A stretch of 64,000 nt of DNA. Origin: Cryptomeria japonica (taxonomy: Eukaryota > Streptophyta > Pinopsida > Cupressales > Cupressaceae). The stretch is taken from the NCBI RefSeq assembly GCF_030272615.1, contig NC_081410.1:223501415-223565414 (forward strand), given 5' to 3'. Below the pieces are notes generated by a model that was given only the letters and a program-made list of their open reading frames with translations, was not told where the DNA came from and did not search any database. The first letter of the stretch is position 1, and the number at the start of each line of letters is the position of its first letter. The translations under genes were made by a program, and so were the position numbers. Positions 1-12,792 of this stretch are shown piece after piece.

Positions 1-512
1 GCAGACCTATTATGATACTTCAGTATGATCTGATCAGGTTGATGAGTAGCAATTTTAGTAGATCATCCATTTGTTTCTTTCTAACAACTACAACTTAAAT
101 CCCTTAATCAGGTGGACTTTAACAGGTCCTATTGTAAAAATTCCTTAACCGGGTGACATCTTAACTAATGTTCTAAGTTCTCTAATTAGGCTACCTTTAA
201 TAGGGTAAAGGCACTAACCGCACTTGAACAAAATCCCTTAATAGGGTGGCACCTAACAAGGATGGCTCTTAATCGGGCATACTCTCGAAGAGTACAAATT
301 TTGTGAGTTCCTACTCACACCATGGTTTTCTCCCTATTACATTTCCATGAGGTAAATATGTCTGTCATTGTGTATATTTTCAGATGCTCTGTAGTAAATG
401 TTTACATTGATGAATGGCAAATTAGTTCAAAATTAAAGTAAAAGTTTTAATTGGTTAAATTTGGTAAAGTGTTGATTCACCCCTCCCCTCTTATCATTGG
501 TTGGGACTAACA
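1..512 (+). repeat. LTR fragment D (3' part of a Copia/Sirevirus-like LTR)
   Basis: The stretch ends in a typical LTR terminus (GGGACTAACA at 503-512), preceded by the TTCACCCCTCCCC run common at the end of Sirevirus-like LTRs. It also has the conserved CCATGG...TCTCCC...TTTCCATG block near 320-350. Repeated phrases of the type CCCTTAATAGGGTGGCAC resemble, in inverse orientation, the interior of the solo LTR at 8976-10132, so the two are probably related. After base 512 the sequence becomes LTR C, which matches 63631 onward. The left end lies outside the window, so I cannot tell a solo LTR from a 3' LTR. Confidence 0.65.
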
Positions 513-1675
513 GTGCCTCGTGATTAGTGGAAGAAACCCTAAGGCACCAAGTTTGAATGTTTCTTTTGGTGGGATAGTCTGTACACAAATATGCGAGCCA
601 AAGAAAAATTGGATGATGCCTAAGAGAGAAATGTTGAAAAGTGATGCATAAGGCTGAATAGAGAAATAGATGAAGTGTGATATCTATAGAGGATCATAGA
701 GGTCGAGTAGTAGGGAGACAACCAGTAATAGGTTTTGGTGAAGGCTTAATCGATGAGGTTAAAGCAACTGGCATGTTGCTCAAGGAAATAGTGTTGTTGC
801 TCAAAAAGAGAGAAAATCAATCAAGTGCTCATTGAGAGTTAGAGGAAAGATTGAGTGTGAGACAGAATCAGGTTGAAGATTTCAACCAGTAAGAGTGAGA
901 ATATCGAGAGCCGACCATGGAATCTGACAATGGAGGAAACCAGTGGTGACCAAATCAACAGAGAAGAGCCATAGCAGATTGCAGAGAAGGGAAGTTGAGG
1001 ACTGACATGAATCAGATGGTAGATATCTGGTTGAGTTATCAAGATTAGTGGTGGAGAGCAAAAAAGAAGTTGAGAGGTGAGACAACCAGTAGAGAGAGAA
1101 CTGGTAGAGAAGGAGAAGAGGCTGAACCAATAAGGTTGTAGTAGGAGATAAGGGTGCAATAGTGAGAGAGTGAGAGTGAGAGAGAACTGACAGTGAATTG
1201 GATAGAAGATCCAGTATAGAGATTTGAAGAAGAGTTACAAAATCCATTTGTAACAAGGATATTAACTTGTAAATGATTGTGTTTTGTATTCACTGAGTTG
1301 GATCTTGGTGCAAGGGGTTGTAGCTCCTTGGGTTGGTACCCTAAATCAGAGGTTGGTTCCAAAAAATCAAGGGTTGGTTCTCCTTGGGTTGGTACCCTAA
1401 AAATTGTATTCAGAGATTCATTATGAGGGTGGATTGGAGTAGTAGTCTCCAGAGCATTTCTCACCAAGGCTTTTCCCATCTTGGGTTTTTCTCGTATATA
1501 CTGGTGTTATGTGATGTCCCTTTATGTGTGAATGCATTTGTGATTGGTCTCCCCACTAACCAGTAAGTTTGTATTGATTTAGATCTGATAACCACTATAC
1601 TCACATAGGATAGTTAAAGGGAAAAATTGAAAACCACTGATTCACCCCCCTCTTAGTGGTACATTATGTCTAACA
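513..1675 (+). repeat. 5' LTR of Copia element C (3' portion)
   Basis: Bases about 513-890 match 63631-64000 closely, including the block GATTAGTGGAAGAAACCCTA. Both are therefore copies of one LTR. The LTR terminates at TCTAACA (1669-1675), immediately followed by a primer-binding site. The 5' part is missing because LTR D interrupts it at 512/513. Adding the pieces of the 3' copy suggests an LTR of roughly 2.4 kb, long for Copia. Confidence 0.75.
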
Positions 1676-1676
1676 A

Positions 1677-1690
1677 TTGGTATTAGAGCC
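1677..1690 (+). other. Primer-binding site of element C (initiator tRNA-Met type)
   Basis: TTGGTATTAGAGCC lies one base after the LTR end. It matches the Copia consensus TGGTATCAGAGC with one C-to-T change. It primes minus-strand DNA synthesis from the initiator methionine tRNA and fixes element C as plus-strand. Confidence 0.85.
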
Positions 1691-1778
1691 TAGCTTCCCA
1701 GTTAGATGAGCTTTCTCTAGCTTGGGTAGATTCTGGCTAAAGTACACAATGGTCTGCTTAGTGTCAATCCTAACTTTG

Positions 1779-3718
1779 GTGTTTAATGGGTCTAACTATT
1801 CCATTTGGAGTTGTAGAATGGAAGTTCACCTATCCTCTCTAGGGTATGATGTCTATTGTAAATGGCTTCCCTAGTAAATTATGTCCTCCCACTGATTTAG
1901 ATGCAAAAAGAAGTAACCAATGCAATGAAGAAACAATGAAGGTTACACTTTGTGGGTTAATAGATGATGTCTCCTCACTGGTGGACAGATGCAGATTTGC
2001 AAAAATATTATGGGATAGATTGAAGAAGCTCTATGGAAATGAGCCTACTACTGCAGAACCGACTTGTGAAGATAAAATGGAAAATACATATCATGTATCT
2101 ACAGATGATGAAGGCGGATCTGCTAGAAGCTGCAACAATGATGATTAAGGAACCCACCTCTTCATGGCTCAAGAATTAGAGATGAGAGGAACACATATGA
2201 GAATGATCATGCAGATAATCCCTACCAACAAGATGTGTTTGGCAGTGATAGTGAAGGAGAAGAAGATGAAGTAGAAGTTGATCTTGAAAGTGAGCTTGTG
2301 AATGCACTTGAAGAAATCAGTAGAGTAAGAAAGGAATACAGGCTATTCAAGAATTCTACTATAGTGGAGCAGAATTGGTTGATAAATTACCTGGAAGAAT
2401 CTGAGAAATGTATCTTAGATTTGAAGCCTAAACAAGGAGACACCAAGGAGTGCCAATGTTGTGATATAACCTTTGAGTTAGAAGAAAAAGATAAAGAATA
2501 TCAATAGTTGCTTGGAGAAATGGAGGTTCTCTGAAATGACCTTGAGAAGTGTCAGGATGAGCTCAAGGTAAGAATCTAGTTTGATGACAATAGTGATGCC
2601 TTGGACAAGATGTTGAAGAAGAAAAATCATTCCAAGGATACTGGAGGATTAGGAAGTAGTGTCAGTGAATGCTCCACTAGAAAGAATGTCCCCCACAATG
2701 ACATTTTGTTTGTCTCCTCAAATGCAGAGAACAAGGGTCAGACCTTCATAGTTAGAAATGCTCCCCAGAAGAAGGTTGATCTAACCACAATTGGTGAAGA
2801 CTTGTAGACAAGAATGAAGATTGGTGCTATAAGAAGGAGGAACAATATCGATCCCAAAGGTAAAGGGAAGATGGGAGAAGACAACTTCACCAAAAAGCAG
2901 GAAAATGAGGAGACAACAAACAAGACATCCTACCAATAGAAGACAAGGAAGTGCTACTGCCCACAAGACAAAACAAGTTTGGGAGAAGAAGAGATCAAAT
3001 AGAAATAATGAAATGAATGGACAACCCAAGATCCATCCTCGGAGAAGGATAAATGGAGATGCCAGACCGGTAAGATCTCCCCAAATATCGTAAAACAAAA
3101 TTGTAAGTTATGTGCCCCCTCTCTCTGGTTACTGTTTTGCATGCAAATAATACGGCCATAGGATAGATGATACAAAATGAAGTCTAGAAATAGATAGTAT
3201 GTTCTTCCTATAAATAATAATGTCATATGTTGGAGGTGTAATAGTTTTGGCCATAAAAGTCATAACTGTAGAAGGATGAACTTGTAGTCACATGACTACC
3301 GGTGTAGTAGCTATAATCAATATAGAAATGGATATAGAGCATATGAAAGACAAAATGATGCATGGAAAAAAAGTAGAATAGGTTTTGTTCTTATAAGATC
3401 AAGTGGTCCACTGGTTCCGATAGCAGTATACAATGGGATGACTAGAAGAAGATGGTCTAACCTGTATGTTAAGAGATTCCCCAATCATGAAGTTGGGATG
3501 GATGTTGTGTGCTACTATAGTACTACTTCCGATTGGGGAATAGAGTCTAGAAATGAAAGGACCCATCTGTAGAAGAAGATAAGACCTTCTCCCATGACTG
3601 AAAATGGGAAGAAGAATGAGACCAAGTAGGTATGGAGGAAGAAGCAAGAGGAAGAAACCGGTGCAGGGCACCTATCTGGTGCAGGAGCACCCAAGACAAG
3701 ATTGGACACCATGAGGCC
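1779..3718 (+). pseudogene. Decayed gag of Copia element C
   Basis: A broken Copia capsid gene. From about 1779 the translation reads like the N-terminal gag segment of Sirevirus-type elements (FNGSNYSIWSCRMEVHL). Around 1900-2060 follow UBN2-like residues (LCGLIDDVSSLV, ILWDRLKKLYG). An acidic, coiled-coil stretch covers 2235-2510 (residues such as SEGEEDEVEVDLESELVNAL). A CCHC zinc knuckle is readable at about 3228-3270 (C-W-R-C, then H and C at the right spacing), followed by a basic tail that ends near 3718. The frame changes several times and there are internal stops. No protease, integrase or reverse transcriptase of this element follows in the window, so it is gag-only or has lost pol. 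The Gypsy element E now occupies the middle of its interior. Confidence 0.75.
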
Positions 3719-5326
3719 ATAATGAATATTTATGAGATATTAAGTCTATAAGGTTATAATTACCACTTGATATTTTAAACATGGATAATAATGCCATTTG
3801 GAGACATCAAACTCATGTAATGAGTCATTTTGTTATAAGTTGTCAAAATTGCCATGTTGGGCAAATAATGTCAAAATGAGTAATGTAATGGGGTTCAATG
3901 GGTAGAATAGGTTTTTAATGAGAATTTTAATTTTCATACCATATTAATGTAATAAAGTTGATTAGAAAGTGTCAAGATGCAAAAAGGTTAGAAACTTGTC
4001 AATTGACAACTAAAAGTGTCAATTTGACAATAAATTAAAATTGTAAACACCCAAAAGTGGTTGTATGGGTAGTTAAGAGTTGGTTTTCAGTTTCCATGAA
4101 GGGAATAGGTTTAAATATGTTTGTTTTGATCCAAAATTAGGAGGAAGAGGGTCGGATTTGCTGGGCATTGTAAGAGTTTGGAGTTTGGCAATAAAAATAC
4201 AACGTTTTCCTTGCAATTTTGGTCTAAAATCTGCACTTTATTGGTCTGAAAATCTTCTTCTTTATTTCATTTTTGATTGGAAATGGATTTTTCAATGTAA
4301 AGGATATTTTTTAATATCATTTGATACTATTATTGAAGGTGTTACATTCAAATTTGATACACTTCTATTTGCTGTCCTAAAATCTGATGTAGGTGATTGT
4401 TTTTGGGAAGTTTTGAGAGTCACAATGCAAATGTGACCCATTCCACTTTATGTGGTGGTTGTTTATTGTGGAATGGGTCATTAATATTGTATTATATTTG
4501 TCTCTAACCTTACATGTGTAGGGAGTAATGTGGAGATGAAGTGTTGATACCCTAGGCTAAGAGATTGAGTGAGAAAAAACATGAAAATGGAGGCATGAGT
4601 ATAGCAGCAAAATATCTAACTTAAGGAGGTAGTTTTTTTATGTGAAAAATATTTAGGGGATGGTAAATTAATGGTTAATACCAAGTTTCAAGATCTGGAA
4701 GTGAGTTTTGGGGTTTGAACAAAGAGGTTCTAGCTGTTTTGGCATAAAAAGGGGGGTTTAGTATCTAACCTATCAAATGATTGTGTATTGTCTTTAAACC
4801 TAGAAAATATATGGTTTTGGAACATTTTTAAAGATTTTTTTTTGGTTTGGAGTTGTGGTCGTACCATTTGTTGGTACTTGCTTTGGAAAAGAGGGCTAAT
4901 TGGGCCTAGTTGGTGTGTAGCAGGGTGCTGGTCTGAGTATTTTGTCCAAAAGATCAATAGTTGATTTTCACATATGTTGTGTAACTTCCAAAAGGGTATC
5001 TAGATATATAATTTATGTTTCAATTTTTTTGGTATTATTCTGAGTAAAGGTTAGAATATCCACTGAATAGGGCTACTAGGGAATTGGCCTATTTAGAGAC
5101 TCGAGTAAGGGTTTTTGAGAGAACTAGTTGATAAGGTGAGTGAAGCCTATTGGGTAAAGTGTAATAGGGTATTTTGAGACTCTAGTAAGTGTTGGAACAA
5201 GTTGGTGAGGTTGATAGTTCTATTTGAGCATCTTGGTGAAGCCTAATGAAGGAAGGTGAAACAAGAAGAGCTAAGTTTTTGAAGAAGCAAGAATGATAAG
5301 TTGCAATGTGATTGTGGGAGGGTCCA
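3719..5326. other. Unassigned AT-rich segment between gag of C and chromovirus E
   Basis: No coding domain is recognisable on either strand. Near 4549 the phrase TGATACCCTAGGCT also occurs in the LTRs of element E (6171 and 13637). The 5050-5290 stretch uses phrases similar in style to those LTRs, such as GGCCTATTTAGAGACT. I suspect part of an older, diverged chromovirus LTR, but I found neither ends nor a TSD. Confidence 0.3.
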
Positions 5327-6949
5327 TGATGCTTTACATCACTATCACTCCATGCAATGTTTTTGGTTTTTTTTCAAGTCTTTGATGTTTTTTTTCAAGT
5401 TGTAATAAGTGGACCAACCATTTGGGACTTAATGAAGTCATGGTTGAGTTGTCCAAGCTTTTGTTGTGTTTAGCATGTTGATATCCTAGAAGATGTAATG
5501 TTGATGTTGTTCATAGGTGCACTACTATAAGAAGAGATTCATCATGTAATATGGTTCAATGCATTTTTTTAGGTCTCCTAGAATGCATACAAGGCCTTTT
5601 TGAGCCATGGAGTACACTTGAGTGCAAGTTTACACCCTAAGAATAAAAAAAATGTAAAAAAGCTAAGCAACATTTTGCAACATTGAAAAAGTTGCACTTT
5701 ATGTTGTTGGTAGTTAAGAAGTTGGTTCTAACCAGCTAAATAATGATGTTCAAAAGCCAAAGACAACTTCATTATATGGGTTGGAAGATTTGGAATGCAA
5801 GGCAAGTTTTGGTTGTAAGAAAAAGAACCTTGTTTAACAACATTTTCAATGTTTTTCTTTGTTTTTGTTGTGTTGTATGGTCTAATATGGAATTGTCAGA
5901 GGAATTTACTTGTAGGAAATGAAGGATTGGTTAATATACTTTCCAACAAGGTAGATTGCAAATTTTGATTGTGTCTGGTTGTAGAGATTCAAACCATTCT
6001 CTGTGACTAGGTACAAAACCCTTGTAGACTAGGGTTTAAGCAATAAATAGCTCTAACCTGAGCATCCATTGATGGAACTAGTTGAAATATAGTGGAATTA
6101 TAGGTTAGGGTCTTTAAACATATTTAGAGTAGGTTTTGTGTCTTTGCAGACTTTTGTGGTGATTTTACAATGATACCCTAGGCTCACAGCTAGGAGTTGG
6201 TGAGACTAGGACAATAGGAGATGTGTGTTTTCTGAGCACACATGGATTGATAGAGAAAAAGTTGAAATATGTTTGGAGACAAAAATGAGTTACATTTGAG
6301 AATACATGATTATTTTTTCTAGAGGTTTTGACTGGTGAAACTTTCTAAGGCCAAGTTTGCAAGTCACCCGGGTAGGCCTAAAACCCTTGAAAATAGTACA
6401 GTTTTAGAAACCCCATGTGTACGGAGAATCCAAATGCCATTTTTCAATATTGTATGTAACTATGAAAAGGGTACTCATAAATGTATTTTTTTTAGGGCCT
6501 TGTGTGGGTATATTTGAAACTAAGCCCTGAAAACCATAATAGGAGGGCTAATTGAATTAGGCCTGTTTGGAGCCGGTATAGCCAAGGTGACCTTGGGAAG
6601 GCTTGACGAAGGGTTTAAAGGAGACCAAACCATTAGAAGACACCTAAGAAACCATGTCAATTTATTTTACCCTCATGGAACAAGTATGAGAATTAAGATC
6701 CTTTGCAGAGGTTGTTGGAGCACTAGGAAGTTGTGTTAGGGATTGAGGTGGAATCCTCAATAGGAAGTGTTGATTGTTAAAGATCAATGGATATACCTTG
6801 GAGGAAAGCCAAAGAGGATTAGACCTTGGAGGTATAACTAGAAGAACCCTTACCAAGTACCTCTAGATGGACTTGAGGAGTTAGAGGGTTGGAGAAGAGC
6901 AAGAAAGACAACTAGGTGATTTGGAGAAACTCCCAGAATCTCTGCATCA
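5327..6949 (+). repeat. 5' LTR of chromovirus E
   Basis: Direct repeat partner of 12793-14416, about 1.62 kb. It starts TGATGCTTTACATCAC and ends TCTCTGCATCA, directly before a tRNA-Met-type primer-binding site. Long shared blocks include GGACCAACCATTTGGGACTT and GATACCCTAGGCTCACAGCT. Confidence 0.9.
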
Positions 6950-6952
6950 AAG

Positions 6953-6969
6953 TGGTATCAGAACCACCC
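6953..6969 (+). other. Primer-binding site of chromovirus E
   Basis: TGGTATCAGAACCACCC begins three bases after the LTR end. It resembles the initiator tRNA-Met primer site used by many plant chromoviruses. Confidence 0.75.
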
Positions 6970-7033
6970 TTTTAAAACATTGTTGTATGTAAGACTGTGA
7001 GGAATCAGAAGCAATTTCAATTCCTCCAAAGGC

Positions 7034-8216
7034 AATGACTCCAAAAGCCATCTAGCAGATGGTGATAGATATGTTAGAAGGATTAAAGGACCAGGAAGGA
7101 ACAAAAGGGACTCGAGATACTAAGAAGGAGAAGGGGAAGATTAAGATAGAATGGGGAGATGAGACAAATGAAGAAGTGGAAGATGAGGAGGACCAAACAA
7201 TAGTAGAAATTCCTCAAGACCAAAAATTATTCTTGGATGTAGTCAAATCCATCTCCAAGGATAATTTGGATGGATAACTCACCTATGGAGGAAATCTCAA
7301 TGGAGAGGAGCTATTAGATTGGATAGAAGCATTGAATAATCATTTTGATTATAAGGAGGTAGAAGAGGAGAAAAGAGTAAATGTAGCCAAGTCAATATTG
7401 AGGGGATCAACCCTGTTCTGGTGGAATATGATGCAAGAAGAAAGGATACAAGTAGGTAAGAAAAAGATGGCTTCATGGGGGCGTCTGAAGATAAGGCTTA
7501 AAGCTCAATTCCTACCAGGGGATTATGAACTTCAATTTCACAAGAAACTGAAAATTTTGAAACAAAGGGAGCTAAATGTCAATGCATACACTCAGGAATT
7601 CCACAAACTAATTTTGAGGGCTAGGAAATATGAGAATGAAGTGGAGAAATTGGCAAGATACATGAATGGTCTTAGAAAAAACATACAAGATGAAATAAGC
7701 ATCCTCACACTAGACATTGTTCACAAGTGTTTTCAGTTGGCATTAAGGGCAAAGGAAAAGATCAAAAGGAGAAGTGAGCAAAATCGGAAGCATAGAGGTG
7801 GTAAGAACTTTAGGGGTAGAGGAACCTTTTGCAAAGGACAGAGTGCTTAAAGAAATGAAGAGCATCAAAACCAAGAAGGAAGTGGGGACTCTCAAAGAGG
7901 GACATATAGAGGATCCTTTAGAGGGAGAAGACATTTTAGAGGTGGGTTTGGAAGCTCTGGGAGAGGAAATACAGTCTTCACCGGTAGGTGTTACCACTGC
8001 AACCAAGTTGGACATATGATGAGCAGGTACTCGGGAAAAGCCTCAAGTTCATCAAGTTCATACATGAGTGAGAGAAGGACTCAGTTAGTGCAAGAGGAGG
8101 ATACTCAAAGTGTGACCTCTCCAATCAGAAAGGTAAAGCCAGTGATAGATAGAGAAAATTTGATGATGAGAAGAACAATGTTAAAGATAACCCCAAGCTC
8201 AAGAGCCACCACATAG
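7034..8216 (+). pseudogene. Gag of chromovirus E (broken)
   Basis: Capsid/nucleocapsid gene of the Gypsy element, chosen to start at the ATG at 7034. All segments (7034-7277, 7332-7850, 8016-8216) lie in the same frame. That frame is interrupted only by stops such as TAG at 7052, TAA at about 7274 and TAA at about 7848. The Retrotrans_gag core is clear at 7332-7760, with residues such as GSTLFWWNMMQEER, FLPGDYELQFHKKL, ARYMNGL and FQLALRAKEK. An Arg/Gly-rich stretch follows. The zinc knuckle near 7986-8030 reads C-Y-H-C...H, but its last cysteine is replaced by tyrosine. This protein would form the particle; the copy is not functional. Confidence 0.85.
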
Positions 8217-8975
8217 GAAAAGTCTATTTAGGACCACTTGTAAGTCACATGGAAAAATTTATAAGGTGATTGTGGATTTAGGTTTCATAGAGAATATTGT
8301 CTTAGTTGAAATGGTGGATAAGCTCAAACTAAAAAGTTTGCCTCATCTCACTCCCTATAAGGTATCATGACTCAACTGGGGTCAACATGTCTTAGTTGAT
8401 GAACAAGCATGGGTGGACTTTGAAATTGAAGAATAAATAGACAAACTTCTATGTGACATATTGCCTATGGATGCTTGTCATTTTCTTTTGGGCCATCCAT
8501 GGCAATGTGATGTGAAAGTCTATCATGATGGAGAAAAGAATAGTTATCTCATCACCAAGAATGGTAAGAAGTATCAAATGGATCCATTACCTAATCCAAA
8601 GGAGGAAATACAAGTAGGGTCAAGTGTTATGTTGCTAAGTTGTAAGGAGTTCCTTAAAGTATTCAAACAAGAAGGTAATCAGGGTCATGCTATAGTGTTA
8701 AAGCCTAAAGATGAAGCTAAGGCAGATTCAATGAGTGAAGTGCCTCAAGAAGTGCAAGGTTTGTTAAAGAAATATGAAGGGGTTCTAGGAGATTAAATGC
8801 CTAATTCTTTGCCTCTAATGAGGGATGTAAATCATCAAATAGACTTGATACCAGGGGCAAATCTGCCTAACAAAGCTGCTTATAAAATGACACCTAGCCA
8901 AAATGAGGAGATTGCCAAACAAGTGCAAGAACTCTTAGACAAAGGTTTTATTAAAAAGAGTTTGAGTCCTTGTGT
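8217..8975 (+). pseudogene. Protease and N-terminal RT of chromovirus E
   Basis: The aspartic protease remnant has its catalytic triad altered: D-L-G at 8275-8283 instead of D-S/T-G. The second conserved segment, CHFLLGHPWQCD, lies near 8476. The linker to RT follows (8640-8795). At 8797-8975 comes the N-terminal part of RT, with residues VNHQIDLIPGANLPNKAAYK and the helix NEEIAKQVQELLDKGFIKKS. Several stops lie between 8340 and 8460, plus a TAA at about 8794. The RT continues after the solo LTR at 10133. Confidence 0.8.
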
Positions 8976-10132
8976 TGTTACTAATGGTATGATGAAAGAA
9001 TAAGTATCCGGTAGAATACTAAGAGCGGGGGTGAATCATTATACTGGAAAACCCAAATAGGTAAAAACTACAGTGAGATGAGACTCACAAGGATAGCTAT
9101 CTGAAATCTTCTGAAGTTCGCCCTGTTAGGAGCCAAGCCTGTTAAAGCTTTACAATAAGTCATTTTAAGAACTAATTCTAGTTAGGAATCACTTGGTTAA
9201 GGGATTTACAAATATGCCTTGATGAAAAGAACAATACCCTATTAGGATTAACCTCACTGGAGGATTTAAGAATCCAAGCTAATGGACCACCTTGTTAGAT
9301 GATTTAATAAGTAACCAAGCTTGTTAGATCTTACCCCGTTAAGGGATTTCACTTGTGTTGTAATTGATAGAAAACAATAGTTTTTCTTGATTTGTTTGAA
9401 TAGCACTACATTTTCTTGATCAGATCCTTTTAAGCTTCAATCTTCCTTACTCAAAGTGCAGATCCATTCACTAGTTACACAACCACACACTCAATAGGTT
9501 TCTTCCAATCTTGCCAACAAATTTTATAAACAACTTCATCGACCTTGAATACAAATCAATTAGGTTGGTAACACAACAAATTTCTAATTTTCATCATTGA
9601 GATTACAAACAAGTCAGTACAATCTTGACCATTAGAAATCATAACAATCTCTTCACATTCTTCAAGAAAATTCCAACCGCTCCATGATCACCACTTCATC
9701 GGTCTTTGTAACTCATCATGCATTGTGAATTAGATGCAATCCACTTTTCTCCTTCCCTAGACAACAAACAAATGTGCCAAAAAAAAATGAACTTATCCTC
9801 ATTCAATGATCACACATGTCTCCATCATTACCGCTCATCAGATAATAAACCAACAAACTTGATCAGTTAGGGTTTAACAATTGATAGGTTTTACCAGTTA
9901 CATTGCATAGAAAGGTTTAACCGTTTACATTGGTTTATCGGTTCAACTCACAAACTCAACACACTAGTTTACAACATCTTCCACAAATATCTTCTTACTG
10001 GTTATTAGCCAATATAAAAAACAACAATATCAACAATAACATAAATACCACTACCAGTTGAATTGACATCAATGACAACATATCATTAATGCAATCTATA
10101 TGCAAAATGCCAACAAACTAAAAATGCCAACA
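8976..10132 (-). repeat. Solo LTR S inserted in the RT of chromovirus E
   Basis: This block interrupts the RT domain of E: flanking coding segments belong to adjacent parts of one RT. On the minus strand it begins TGTTGGCATT and ends ...AGTAACA, the same termini as the Sirevirus-like LTRs in this window. It includes a GGGGGTGAATCA segment near 9028 typical of these LTR ends. No internal coding region is present, so it looks like a solo LTR left by LTR-LTR recombination. I could not find a matching TSD. The right edge is uncertain by about 17 bases because GCCAACA occurs twice, ending at 10115 and 10132. Confidence 0.65.
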
Positions 10133-11275
10133 ATTCCCACTATTCTAGTACCTAAAAAAGGAGGAAAATGTAGGATGTGCATTGACTCAAGAGCAATTAA
10201 TAAGATCACTATAAGATATCGGTTTCCCATGCCAAGGATAGAGGACCTATTGGACAATCTAGGTGGAGCATGCTACTTCACAAAGGTGGACTTGAAATAT
10301 GGTTATCATCAGATAAGAATCAAACCTAGTGATCAATGGAAGACAACATTTAGAACCAATGCAAGCCTATATGAGTAGTTGGTGATGCCTTTTGGCCTCA
10401 CCAATGCACCTAATACCTTTCAAAGTCTCATGAATGAAGTCTTAGTTGAGTTTATTAGTAAATTTGTTATTGTGTATCTTGATGACATTTTGGTCTTCAG
10501 CAGGTCCAAAGAGGAACACCTTAAGCATGTGGAGATGGTCTTGAAGAAGTTGAATGAGGCTCAACTCAAAATCAACCTTGAAAAATGTGAGTCCTTGAAA
10601 ACAAAATCAGTTTATCTTATTTTTGTCATTTCACAAGGTTGTTTAAATATGGATCCAAGTAAAGTAGAGGCAATAGTTAATTGGCCTGCACCTAGGAGCA
10701 TAAGTGATGTTAGAATTTTTCATGGAATGAAATATTTTTATAGGAAGTTTGTGAGAAACTTTAGCCATGTTTGTGCTCCTATCCTTAACACCATTAAAGG
10801 AGGGATTAAATATCAATTTAAGTGGAAAGAGGAAGCCAATAAGGGATTTGAATTGTTGAAAGCTAAGATAGAAGAGTTGCCAACCCTTAGATTTCTTAAT
10901 TCCAGTCAGTTGTTTATAGTAGAGTATGATGCTAGCCAAAGGGAAATAGGGGTCATTTTGAGTCAAGAAGGTCATCCTATAGCATTATTGTCAGAGAAAT
11001 TGAATGAAGCCAAGCAAAGATACTCCACATATGATTTGGAGTTCTATGTCATGGTGCAAGAATTGAAGAAGTGGTGTCATTACTTGCTACCTAAAGAGTT
11101 TATAGTTATACTGACAACCATGCCCTTATTTTCCTTAATGGGCAAGAGAAATTGAATCAAAGACACCTAAAGTGGGTTGAATACTTACAATCCTACACCT
11201 TCACTATCAAACACAAAAAGGGAACTGCAAACAAGGTAGCTGATGCATTAAGTAGGATATTCATGACTATGTAGG
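10133..11275 (+). pseudogene. RT core and RNase H of chromovirus E
   Basis: Continuation of the reverse transcriptase. Recognisable motifs are [45 protein letters not shown] and the catalytic VYLDDILVFS near 10470-10500. RNase H follows (FIVEYDASQREIGVILSQ, then RYSTYDLEFYVMV). There is an in-frame TAG at about 10376. A single-base frameshift lies near 11105: downstream RNase H residues (TDNHALIFLNG, then ANKVADALS) are in the next frame. The polymerase would copy the element RNA and RNase H would remove the template; this copy cannot. Confidence 0.9.
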
Positions 11276-12771
11276 AGATACAATTGCAAAGTGTGGGATT
11301 GAATGAGTTAAAAGACCTCTACAAGGATGATAAAGACTTTGCCGAGATATATGTTGTTTGTTCTGATTTTTCTAACACCTCACATGTTTCTTATTCAGAG
11401 TATATGATACAAGAGGGTTTGATATTCAAGGGATGCCATCTTTGCATTCCCTAATGTTCTATGAGATAAAACATTGTTCAAGAAAAGCATCAAGGAGGTC
11501 TAGGAGGTCATTTTGGCATAGATAAAACTATGGAGCAGGTTAGTAGGTTTTACCATTGGCCCAAGTTGCAATCAAAAGTGAGAAGGTTTGTAGAAAAAAT
11601 TGCAATTTTCCAAAGAGAAAAAGGAACATCAAGTAATGCAGGTCTATACCAACCTTTGGTCATACCTTAGATGCCTTGGGAATGTTTACGCATGGATTTT
11701 GTGTTAGGCTTACCAAGAAATCCAAGGGGATTTGACAGTGTGTATTTAGTGGTTAATAGGTTTAGCAATATCATACATTTTATACCTTGCAAAAGCACCA
11801 ATGATGCCACCTACATTGTAGGACTCTTCTTCAAAGAGATAGTTAGATTTCATGGTCTTCCAATCAACATAGTCAGTGATAGAGATGTAAAGTTCTTAAG
11901 CCACTTTTGGAGAACACTTTGGAGAAAGTTGGGCACAAAATTATCTTTTTCATCTTCCTACCATCCTCAATCAGATGGTCAGACAGAGGTAGTAAAAAGA
12001 TCCTTGGGTAATCTATTAAGATGCCTCACCAAACAGCATGGGCAGACTTAGGATTTGGTAATCGGACAAGAAGAATATGCATACAATGACTCAGTTAACC
12101 AAAGTACAGGTAAAAGTCCCTTTGAAATAGTGTATGGTTTTCATCCTAGGGGCATACTAGAAGTTAGGGATCTCAGTTCTATGACACCTAAGAGTTCACA
12201 AGGTAAGAATTTTACAGAAGGAATCAAAGAAGTGCATGATAAGGTAAGACAGACCTTACAAAATTTTTTTGAGTAGTATAAGATGAATGCTGATAAAACA
12301 AGAAGGAATGTGCAATTTAAGCTTGGAGATTTGGTCCTAGTATACGTAAGGAAAGAGAGACTTCCAAAAGGGAAGCCTACTAAGCTATTGATGAAGAAGA
12401 TTGGGCCTCTCAAGGTGGTGCATAAATATGGTTAGAATTCATATGAAGTTGAACTCCCTCCCACCTTGGGTATTTCTCCTATCTTTAATGTATGTGATCT
12501 CTATCCATACAAGGGAGAATCACAAACACATCAGTTGGACATCTCATCACAAGGTACTGAAGATTGGGTGATTGATTTGCCACCAAGCCAACTAGTCAAG
12601 TTGGAAAGTATCTTGGACACCAAGGTAATAAAGAAGACAAGAAAAGGTGTATACAAGCATTATCTTGTAAAGTGGGCAGGGTTACCTAAATCAGATGCTA
12701 TGTAGATGTTAGAATCTGATATACTTCAGCGTGGTGTGGAAATTGCAGACCTCTTAACTCAAGGTACTTGA
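11276..12771 (+). pseudogene. Integrase with C-terminal chromodomain of chromovirus E
   Basis: One frame runs from about 11110 to 12771 with several stops (for example TAG near 11668, 12049, 12274, 12433 and 12703). The zinc-binding region lies around 11475-11610 (GHFGIDKTMEQVSRFYHWPK). The DDE core is readable: D in MDFVLGLP, D in VSDRDVKFLS, E in DGQTEVVKRSL. The C-terminal module (FKLGDLVLVYVRKERL, IGPLKVVHKYG) is followed at 12595-12740 by a chromodomain (VKLESILDTKV, YKHYLVKWAGLP). The chromodomain places E among the chromoviruses, whose integrases use it to target chromatin. I cannot name the clade with confidence. Confidence 0.88.
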
Positions 12772-12792
12772 GTTCTTTGTCCCAGGGGAGTA

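Noticed and set aside
4080-4436. 118-residue plus-strand frame in the orphan block
   Set aside because: AT-rich translation dominated by Phe, Leu and Trp without any recognisable motif.
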